NCBI GenBank assembly: GCA_951635545.1
Contig: OX620685.1
Span: forward strand, 3,472,001 to 3,536,000
Reading direction: 5' to 3'
Length of the DNA: 64,000 nucleotides
Origin: CAG-873 sp910578365
GTDB lineage: Bacteria; Bacteroidota; Bacteroidia; Bacteroidales; Muribaculaceae
Within the stretch, counting starts at the first letter, position 1; each line of letters starts with the position of its first letter. Under the pieces are notes generated by a model. It did no database searches and was not told the origin of the DNA. It saw nothing but the letters and a program-made list of their open reading frames with translations. This document shows, one piece after another, positions 34,929 through 41,604 of the stretch. The translations under genes were made by a program, and so were the position numbers.

Positions 34929-35249
34929 ATGACCCCTGAACGTAAATTACAACTTGAAGAGAAGGTGGTGGAAATGCTCCGCACCGTTTTCGATCCCGAG
35001 ATTCCTGTCGACATATACAGCCTCGGTCTTATATATAAAATTGATATAGCCGACGACGGCGCCCTCAATATCGACATGACCCTCACAGCCCCCAATTGCC
35101 CGGCAGCCGACTTTATTCTCGAAGATGCACGCCTGAAGCTGGAGTCTGTCGACGGCATAACTTCGGTGAACATCAACATTGTGTTCGAGCCCGAATGGAC
35201 TCAGGACATGATGAGCGAGGAAGCCAAACTCGAACTGGGCTTCTTATGA
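34929..35249 (+). CDS. MIP18/DUF59 family iron-sulfur assembly protein (SufT-like)
   Basis: 106 residues. The DUF59 signature is complete: FDPEIPVDIYSLGLIYKIDI, MTLTAPNCPAADFILEDA (conserved Cys), and VNINIVFEPEWTQDMMSEEAK. Such proteins help deliver or mature Fe-S clusters. It overlaps the lpxH-type gene by four bases. Confidence 0.9.
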   Translation: MTPERKLQLEEKVVEMLRTVFDPEIPVDIYSLGLIYKIDIADDGALNIDMTLTAPNCPAADFILEDARLKLESVDGITSVNINIVFEPEWTQDMMSEEAKLELGFL

Positions 35250-35983
35250 TATATTTTATCAGCGACCTGCATCTGGGTGCTTCATACCTGCCCCGGCGCG
35301 AGTCGGAAGCCCGTGTTGTGCGCTTTCTGGAGCAAATCGCTGACGATGCCACACAGCTGTATCTGCTGGGCGACATTCTCGACTACTGGTATGAGTACCG
35401 CCACGTGGTACCGCGAGGCTTTGTGCGCTTCTTCGGCGCCCTGGCCCGCCTGGCCGACTCGGGTGTGAAAATAACATGGCTCACAGGCAACCACGATATA
35501 TGGCTGTTCGACTACCTGCGCGACGAGCTGGGCATAACGGTTATCGACGGCTCGCTGTCTGCATCGCTGATGGGCAGCCGATTTTACCTTGCCCACGGCG
35601 ACCGCCTCGGCAATGAGCCGGCGGGATTCAAGCTCATACAGCGTACCTTCCGCAACCGCTTCTGCCAGCTGCTCTTTGCAGCAGTACATCCGCGCTGGAC
35701 TGTTCCGCTTGGATTCGGATGGAGCTGTCGCAACCGCGATTACCGTTCCGACAAGGCAGCCGAATTCTGCGGGCCCATGCGAGAACGTGTGCTGCAATGG
35801 GCCGAACAGTACAGCCGCGAACACCCGGAATTGCAATATATAGTTATGGGACATCACCATGTGCCGGTCGACTATCGGCTGTCTACGGGTTGCCGCCTGA
35901 TTATTTTAGGCGAATGGATTCACCGCAGTACATACGCTGTTTTCGATGGCAAAAGCATCATTTTGTCAGAGTACAAGGGTTAA
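35246..35983 (+). CDS. lpxH: UDP-2,3-diacylglucosamine diphosphatase (LpxH-like)
   Basis: 245 residues of the calcineurin-like phosphoesterase fold. Metal-binding motifs are all visible: ISDLHLGA, LLGDILDYWYE, LTGNHDIWLF, YLAHGDRLG and VMGHHHVPVD. LpxH removes UMP from UDP-diacylglucosamine in lipid A synthesis; the Bacteroidales members of this length are annotated this way. The start at 35246 gives the family N-terminus (MIYFISDLHLG) and overlaps the DUF59 stop. Confidence 0.85.
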   Translation: MIYFISDLHLGASYLPRRESEARVVRFLEQIADDATQLYLLGDILDYWYEYRHVVPRGFVRFFGALARLADSGVKITWLTGNHDIWLFDYLRDELGITVIDGSLSASLMGSRFYLAHGDRLGNEPAGFKLIQRTFRNRFCQLLFAAVHPRWTVPLGFGWSCRNRDYRSDKAAEFCGPMRERVLQWAEQYSREHPELQYIVMGHHHVPVDYRLSTGCRLIILGEWIHRSTYAVFDGKSIILSEYKG

Positions 35984-36063
35984 AACCTTTAATTTAACAT
36001 TTATTGACACTAAAGTTCTCTTAACATCTCTTTTGAGATTTTTGTAATATTGCACTGATTGAT
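35984..36063. other. Intergenic A/T-rich region before the IS110 element
   Basis: A/T-rich DNA between lpxH and the structured leader of the IS110 element. It contains a TAATATTG -7-like sequence near 36044. The left end of the IS could not be located. No gene seen. Confidence 0.4.
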
Positions 36064-36190
36064 AGTTCCTATGTTTGCATTCGCAAAGCGGAACTAACGA
36101 TGCGCGGCTAAAACAAAGTCCTTAAAAATAAGGGCATATGCCCCGTTAGTTTTAATTTTGTAAAGGGAATAACAAACTAACGATAAACAT
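36064..36190 (+). ncRNA. Structured leader of IS110 element, candidate bridge RNA region
   Basis: The noncoding sequence before the transposase holds several hairpins: an outer AGTTCC/GGAACT pair (36064-36069, 36090-36095) with inner TTTGC/GCAAA (36074-36078, 36083-36087) and ATTC loop; CCTTA/TAAGG at 36120-36133; and a two-part stem that pairs 36133-36140 with 36188-36195 and 36144-36152 with 36174-36182, enclosing the start codon. IS110-group elements are known to encode a bridge RNA in the left noncoding end that guides target and donor choice. The assignment here is by position and structure only. Confidence 0.45.
36153..36160 (+). promoter_or_regulatory. -7 element (TAATTTTG) of IS110 transposase
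   Basis: TAATTTTG lies in the loop between the two arms of the start-codon stem. A transcript starting just downstream would lack the upstream arm. The -33 region does not match TTTG. Confidence 0.5.
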
Positions 36191-37273
36191 ATGCCGATAC
36201 AAAGTAACAAATTAAATTACAAAGGACAAAATATCTATATAGGAATTGATGTCCATCTTAAAAGTTGGAATGTCTGTGTTTATGTCGGAGGATTGAAAAT
36301 CAAGCCTTTCTCGCAAACTCCATCAGCAGCCGTGCTGAAAAGCCATCTTGAAACAAACTATCCTGGTGGTACATATTATTCTGCGTATGAATCGGGCTTC
36401 TGCGGTTTTTCTGTCCATTATGAGTTATTGCGACATGGAATCAACAATATCGTATTCAATGCCGCCGACATAAGTGACACTTCTAAGGAGCGAATGAGGA
36501 AAACAGATTCTACAGACTCGTCCAAGATAGCGCGGAATCTAAGCAAGGGGGAGCTTTCTGCAATACATGTGCCATCAGAACAGGAAATTTCTGACAGGGA
36601 GGTCCTGAGAACAAGAATGACACATGTGAAGATGTGCGTACAGACAAAGATGCGCATAAAATCACTGCTTTATGTCAAAGGCATACGATATCCTGACACA
36701 TTTGAAAAACCGGGCACACACTGGTCAGGAAATTTCGTGTCGTGGATAGAGAATGAAGCGTCCTCATTGCCTTATGAGGGTGGACGCTCTCTTCTCATCC
36801 AGATAGAGAACCTGCGGTTTATCCACAATCAGATTTTAAAGGCCACACGGGAACTCAGAAAAATCATGACGCAACCCCGATATCAAGATTCATACAAGCT
36901 TTTGATGTCCATTCCGGGCATAGGGTTTCTTACCGCCGCCACCTTCCTGTTGGAGGCCGGGGACATCTCAAGATTCGCAAGCAACGATCATCTGGCATCA
37001 TTTGTGGGTTTTGTCCCCGATACAAGATCAACAGGGGAAAAGGATATTGCAATCGGGGTCACCTCACGAAGCAACCACCGTCTACGAACCATGTTTATAG
37101 AAAGCGCATGGTCTGCGATACGACAGGATCCGGCTTTGACTCTTGCATACACAAAACTTGTTTCTAGAATGGAACCCAACAAGGCCATAATAAGAATCGG
37201 ACGCAAGCTTCTCAACAGAGTCGCATGTGTCCTCAGAACACGAAAGCCGTATGTCAAGGCTGTCGTACAATAA
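36191..37273 (+). CDS. IS110 family transposase
   Basis: 360 residues. The N-terminal DEDD RuvC-like domain begins IYIGIDVHLKSWNVCVYV (catalytic Asp), includes SAYESGFCGF (Glu) and RKTDSTDSSKIARNL (DxxD). The C-terminal Transposase_20 domain contains LLMSIPGIGFLTAATFLLEAGD and the serine nucleophile region with SFVGFVPDTRSTGEKD and SNHRLRTMFIESAW. The reading frame is intact. IS110 elements lack target duplications and obvious terminal repeats, so the exact ends are not called. Confidence 0.93.
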   Translation: MPIQSNKLNYKGQNIYIGIDVHLKSWNVCVYVGGLKIKPFSQTPSAAVLKSHLETNYPGGTYYSAYESGFCGFSVHYELLRHGINNIVFNAADISDTSKERMRKTDSTDSSKIARNLSKGELSAIHVPSEQEISDREVLRTRMTHVKMCVQTKMRIKSLLYVKGIRYPDTFEKPGTHWSGNFVSWIENEASSLPYEGGRSLLIQIENLRFIHNQILKATRELRKIMTQPRYQDSYKLLMSIPGIGFLTAATFLLEAGDISRFASNDHLASFVGFVPDTRSTGEKDIAIGVTSRSNHRLRTMFIESAWSAIRQDPALTLAYTKLVSRMEPNKAIIRIGRKLLNRVACVLRTRKPYVKAVVQ

Positions 37274-37401
37274 AGAATTTCTTACTGACAACCAGTATAT
37301 AATACCGCAATAGCGAGCTTGCAGCCTTTGGTCTGCTTTTCATAGTCTGCGGATTATTTTTCTTACCACTGAAACAGGAAACTGCGGCAATTTGTGTCCG
37401 C
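37274..37401. other. Right noncoding end of IS110 element and flank
   Basis: No gene seen. Probably includes the right end of the element, which cannot be placed by eye. Confidence 0.4.
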
Positions 37402-37602
37402 TTATTGAAGGTTGTCGGTTAAGATTTTTTTCTGTATGGGTTTTCTTAGCCATAGGGCGAAAGCCGTAACGCTCTGCTGAACGATATACTTGTCCATACA
37501 GAAAAAGGGACTGAGAAATCTCAGCCCCATATCCGTTACGGCGTAACGCGAAGGGTCTATTGCTGACAGGTTGCTCCCCAGCAGAGCCTGTTTCCTCTTC
37601 AA
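37402..37602 (-). CDS. Unrecognised 66-residue protein
   Basis: The frame MKRKQALLGSNLSAIDPSRY has no family I recognise. A TAATTTTG -7 element on the minus strand (37614-37621) ends about 12 bp upstream of its ATG, which gives some support for expression. It could be the start of a decayed mobile gene. Low Cys, mixed charge, no membrane segment. Confidence 0.3.
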   Translation of the reverse strand: MKRKQALLGSNLSAIDPSRYAVTDMGLRFLSPFFCMDKYIVQQSVTAFALWLRKPIQKKILTDNLQ

Positions 37603-37621
37603 CCCTCTGACTGCAAAATTA

Positions 37622-37764
37622 ATAGAAGTTGTGGAGAACCGTGTTAAATAAGTGTTAAAATCTGCAAATCATTTGTACAGCAACATAGAAGCTCATTATC
37701 CAAAATAAAAATAATGTCGGCGAAAAACAGGTTAAAAAACCATGTCAAAGAACATATATTTTTA
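37622..37764. other. A/T-rich intergenic stretch
   Basis: A/T-rich DNA between the short ORF and the candidate sRNA promoter; no coding or structural signal seen. Confidence 0.4.
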
Positions 37765-37796
37765 TTTGGCAAGCACAAAAAAAAACGTGAACTTTG
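37765..37796 (+). promoter_or_regulatory. Promoter of a candidate small RNA
   Basis: TTTG (37765-37768) and GAACTTTG (37789-37796), 20 bp apart; one mismatch to TAnnTTTG. No open reading frame follows before a terminator. Confidence 0.6.
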
Positions 37797-37799
37797 TAG

Positions 37800-37884
37800 C
37801 GCAAACCTAAAACAATCTTTTTTACCTTAGAAATTGTACCTATTGGAAACCAATAAAAAGGAACTCAGGGATGAGTTCCTTTTT
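37800..37884 (+). ncRNA. Candidate small RNA, about 85 nt
   Basis: Sequence between a promoter and a classic terminator without a coding frame. It contains a 6-bp hairpin TATTGG/CCAATA with AAA loop (about 37841-37855) directly before the terminator hairpin. The family is not recognised. Confidence 0.5.
37855..37884 (+). terminator. Rho-independent terminator
   Basis: Perfect 13-bp stem (37855-37867 and 37872-37884), GGGA loop, five-T tail within the stem followed by T-rich DNA. The symmetrical A and T runs mean it could also work on the minus strand. Confidence 0.85.
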
Positions 37885-37961
37885 ATTTTGCAGTTGTCTG
37901 TAGTTGACGACAGCGTCCAGCCGGCTGCCACGAGATTGATAAAAGATTTTCGTATATAAAA

Positions 37962-38001
37962 GGAGGGTGTTGCCAAAACCACAGGTTCTGCAACACCCTT
38001 C
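37962..38001 (-). terminator. Hairpin terminator after the DPP-IV gene
   Basis: GGGTGTTGC and GCAACACCC pair to form a 9-bp stem about 40 bp downstream of the peptidase stop. Confidence 0.65.
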
Positions 38002-38034
38002 CGCTATACCGATGCCGCGCTACGGCTAATATAT

Positions 38035-40212
38035 TTACATAAGTTCGCGCTTGAAGAAACGCAGCATATTGGCGTAGACTACCGCACGGGCATTGCAGCC
38101 GTTGATGCTGTGGTTCATATTGGGGAACACCATCATGTCGAAAAGCAGACCGGCGCTCTGGAGTGCCGAGGCGAACTGCAGGCTGTTGGCCGGATGTACA
38201 TTGTCATCGGAAGTTCCGTACATCAGCATCAGGGGACAAGCCAGGTTGGCGGCACGGTTAAGCGGTGACGACTGCTCATAACCTTCGAAGTTCTGCTGTG
38301 GTGTAAGCATGTAGCGTTCGGCATATACGGTGTCGTAGTAATGCCAGTCGGTAACAGGGGCCACGGAGCAGGCAGCAGCGAAAGGCGTGCCCTTGACGGT
38401 GGCGCACATCAGCGCCTCGTATCCGCCGTAGCTCCAGCCGCTGATGCCTATGCGCTTGCCGTCGATGCCGGGCATGGCCGCAATATAGCGGGCGGCATTT
38501 ATCTGGTCGATTGTTTCATAGTGGCCGAGATTGCGGTATACGGCATCGCGGAATGCTGTACCGCGGCCTCCGGTGCCGCGACCGTCGACACACACTACCA
38601 CAAAGCCCTGCATGGCAAAGTACTGCTGCCAGTCGAGCTGCCAGCGGTTGCACACGCTCTGCGAGCCCGGGCCGCTGTACTGATGCATCACAACAGGGTA
38701 TTTTTTCGACGGGTCGAAGCCGGCGGGTTTGATTATGTAGGCGTTGAGGGTGTTGCCGTCGGAAGGCACGGTTATAAACTCACACTTGGGCAGGTCGGCC
38801 ACGCGTGCCGCATAGGCAGCGTTGTCCTCAAGCACACGCACCTTGCTGCCGTTGCCCTTATAGAGAGTGTACACAGGCACAGTGGTAGCGTTGCTGTGGT
38901 TAACCACCACGTAGTTCATGTCGGTTGAGAACGAGGCCACGTTCCAGCCATCGTTCTCGCCCAATGTGGTGGTCTTGCCCTTGATGTCGAGGCGACATAC
39001 TGTGCGGTCGAGGGGCGTTGGCGCGGCAATCTGATAGTAGATATTTCCGGCTGCATCCTGGCCGTAGCATGCGGTTACATCGGACTGCTGCTCGCACACA
39101 GTGCGCAGCAGTGCGCCCGTGTAGCTGTATTTGTAAAGCGATGCAAAACCGCTGCGCGACGAATTCACAATAAAGCCGTCGGCACAGATCTGCAGGTCTT
39201 CGTAAGTTTCGGGCGAAATCCATGCCTTTGATTCATCGACAAACACACTCTTGGCTACCTTCGAGGCCGGATTCACGCTGTATATTTCCATGCGGTTCTG
39301 GTCGCGGTTCAGAGTTACTGCCAGCACCTTGCCTTCGGGGGTATAGAATATGCGGGGAATATATTCGAAGCTGCCCGGCAGAGTAAGCTCGCTGAGTTTG
39401 CGTTCGTCGATATCGTAGCTGTGGAGAGTCACCTTGGAGTTCGGCTGTCCGGCCACAGGGTATTTGTAGCTGTACTCGCCGGGATAGAGGGCATATTCCT
39501 TATGTGGGTCACAGGTGCCCTCGTATACAGGCAGCGAGTACAGCGGCACCTGCTGCTCATTGTATCGCAGGAAGCAGAATGTTTCGCTGTCGGGCGAGAA
39601 TATCATGGAGCAGTCGGTGGTGAACTCTTCCTCGTATGTCCAGTCGGGCACACCGTTTATAACAGAGTTTATCTCGCCGTCGGTAGTTACGGCCACCTCT
39701 GTGTTATAATCGAGTTTTTTAAGATAAATATTGTTGTCGCCACCCACAAAAGCCACCATTCGCGAATTTGGCGCGAACTTGGCCATGCGCTGGCTCCGGA
39801 AGTTGTCGGACAAGGGCCGCAGCAGCCTCGAACGCACCTCGTACACATAATAGCTGGCAGTGTAGGAGTGGCGGTATATAGGCCTGACATCGCGCCAGAG
39901 CAGCACTTTGGAGCCGTCGGGACTGAGTTCAAAGCCTTCGATGTTCTCGATGGTGTTTTCGCGGGTATTCGCGAGGTCAACCAAAGTACCGGTGACCTTG
40001 CCCGATTTTACATCGCGCTGTTCGATTACCTTGCCGTTGTCCGACAATGTCAGATAGGTATCGGCATCAATCATCTGCCCTATGGTCTGGGCTTTGGCAG
40101 GTGTGTTGCGTGGGTACACATATGGAGCTATTTCGTCGGCCGGAGTAGCCGCAAAGGCCACAGAGGCCATGGATAAAACGGCTGCTAAGGCCGTAAAGCG
40201 GATTTTGGTCAT
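38035..40212 (-). CDS. Dipeptidyl peptidase IV-like S9 family serine peptidase
   Basis: 725 residues with a Sec signal (MTKIRFTALAAVLSMASVAFA). The N-terminal beta-propeller (DPPIV_N) runs to about residue 480 and includes the substrate Glu pair region PDWTYEEEF. The C-terminal alpha/beta-hydrolase has the nucleophile in GISGWSYGGYEALM, Asp in LMYGTSDDNVHPANS, and His in FPNMNHSIN. It removes dipeptides after proline or alanine from peptides in the periplasm. Last gene of a three-gene operon. Confidence 0.93.
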   Translation of the reverse strand: MTKIRFTALAAVLSMASVAFAATPADEIAPYVYPRNTPAKAQTIGQMIDADTYLTLSDNGKVIEQRDVKSGKVTGTLVDLANTRENTIENIEGFELSPDGSKVLLWRDVRPIYRHSYTASYYVYEVRSRLLRPLSDNFRSQRMAKFAPNSRMVAFVGGDNNIYLKKLDYNTEVAVTTDGEINSVINGVPDWTYEEEFTTDCSMIFSPDSETFCFLRYNEQQVPLYSLPVYEGTCDPHKEYALYPGEYSYKYPVAGQPNSKVTLHSYDIDERKLSELTLPGSFEYIPRIFYTPEGKVLAVTLNRDQNRMEIYSVNPASKVAKSVFVDESKAWISPETYEDLQICADGFIVNSSRSGFASLYKYSYTGALLRTVCEQQSDVTACYGQDAAGNIYYQIAAPTPLDRTVCRLDIKGKTTTLGENDGWNVASFSTDMNYVVVNHSNATTVPVYTLYKGNGSKVRVLEDNAAYAARVADLPKCEFITVPSDGNTLNAYIIKPAGFDPSKKYPVVMHQYSGPGSQSVCNRWQLDWQQYFAMQGFVVVCVDGRGTGGRGTAFRDAVYRNLGHYETIDQINAARYIAAMPGIDGKRIGISGWSYGGYEALMCATVKGTPFAAACSVAPVTDWHYYDTVYAERYMLTPQQNFEGYEQSSPLNRAANLACPLMLMYGTSDDNVHPANSLQFASALQSAGLLFDMMVFPNMNHSINGCNARAVVYANMLRFFKRELM

Positions 40213-40235
40213 ATATTTAAGGTGAACAATGATTT

Positions 40236-41567
40236 TCAGAAAAGCGACAGTTGTACATCGTCGGCCGGAGTATGCTTGCGACGGCTCTGACGTGGAGTTT
40301 CCTTGTCGGGGGTCGGGCGGGCGCTCTCATGCGAGTCGGTAGTCCAGGTTTCGTTGTTGAACTGCTCTTCCATTTCATCGAGAGCTTCGTCGGTAATACG
40401 CGGCATTTTCGGCCCCGGTTTGGGCAATACCGGAGCTGCTGCAGCGGGCGCAGGTTTGGAATCCTCCGGGCCTGCCTCCGGAACAGCTTCCGGAGCAGCG
40501 GTATCATTGCCGTAAGCCGTAGTCGGCTGCACAGCCTTTGCGGCATCGGACTCGGCACGTGCGGCATCAAGCTGGCGGCGCAGTTCCGCTCTATCTTTCT
40601 TCAGCTTGTTTATTCGGGATTCGCGTTTGTCGAGTTCGGCCACCAGCACAGCCAGCTGTTCATTCACGGCGCCGGCTTCGGCTACAAGCAATTCGGCTTC
40701 CGCCAGGCGTCCGCGGGTCTGTTCGAGTTCTTTCACCGCAGCATCATACTCGGCATTGCGGCTGTTGAGTTCCTCGCGGGCTTTTGCCGCCGACTGGCGC
40801 AGGTCGCCCATCATGGCCTCGCTTATTGCGTGCATATCGGCCTGCTTGTCCATTGCTTCGTGCAGTCGAGCGTTATCTTTTGCAAGATTATCGTTCTGAG
40901 CGGTGAGCTCGGCGGCTTTCTGTTCGAGTTCGTGGCATTTTAGCTGCAGCTGCTCGTCGGAGCCTTGAATCTGCGCTACTTTCAGTTTGTTGAGCATCGA
41001 TTTGTTTTCGAGCTGGAGCTGTTCGCGTTCGGCATCGAGCGCAGCCAGCTGTTGTTCGAGTTCATGCACACGGTCGGTGAGAGCTCGCTTCTGACGGTCG
41101 GCGCTCAGCTGGCGTTCCTTAATGGCGCTGCGGTCGTTGTCGATTTTCTTCGACTCGCTGCGCAGACGCTCGATTTCGGCATTAAGCTCTTGATCGTGCT
41201 GCTGCTGCGCGCGCTCCATACGCTGACGCAACGATACCTCGAAGGTGTCGAAGTATTGTTTAATCGACTCGTCAAGGGTGTTGTATATATACTCGCTCTG
41301 AGCGTTGGTATCAACTGAATTGCGGATAAAATCGGGCATGGCCCCGTTGAACACGGCCACAACATGGTCGAAAATGCGGCTGCGTACCTGCGGGCTGAAT
41401 TCACTGTCGTCGTGTTCGCCGGCAGTAGCTTCAACGGTATCCGACCCGGCATCGTTGCCGGTGGCGGCCTGCGACTGTGCAACTTCCTCTTCGGTGTCGC
41501 TCATAAGGTCGTCGGCAAGGTCGTCGCCGAAGCCGAGCGCATGTTTAAGTTTGGAAAAAAAAGACAT
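40236..41567 (-). CDS. Coiled-coil protein of unknown function
   Basis: 443 residues. An acidic N-terminus (LGFGDDLADDLMSDTEEE), then a short conserved-looking segment (SRIFDHVVAVFNGAMPDFIRNSVD, about residues 65-90), then a long coiled coil from about residue 120 to 345, and a Pro/Ala-rich low-complexity tail with DDVQLSLF at the end. No signal peptide. The terminal QLSLF is similar to a beta-clamp-binding peptide, which is only a suggestion. The start at 41567 fits the gap to the upstream gene. Confidence 0.7.
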   Translation of the reverse strand: MSFFSKLKHALGFGDDLADDLMSDTEEEVAQSQAATGNDAGSDTVEATAGEHDDSEFSPQVRSRIFDHVVAVFNGAMPDFIRNSVDTNAQSEYIYNTLDESIKQYFDTFEVSLRQRMERAQQQHDQELNAEIERLRSESKKIDNDRSAIKERQLSADRQKRALTDRVHELEQQLAALDAEREQLQLENKSMLNKLKVAQIQGSDEQLQLKCHELEQKAAELTAQNDNLAKDNARLHEAMDKQADMHAISEAMMGDLRQSAAKAREELNSRNAEYDAAVKELEQTRGRLAEAELLVAEAGAVNEQLAVLVAELDKRESRINKLKKDRAELRRQLDAARAESDAAKAVQPTTAYGNDTAAPEAVPEAGPEDSKPAPAAAAPVLPKPGPKMPRITDEALDEMEEQFNNETWTTDSHESARPTPDKETPRQSRRKHTPADDVQLSLF

Positions 41568-41604
41568 TAATATTCTATAGTTCAAACGTTATTATTCAGT
41601 TGTT

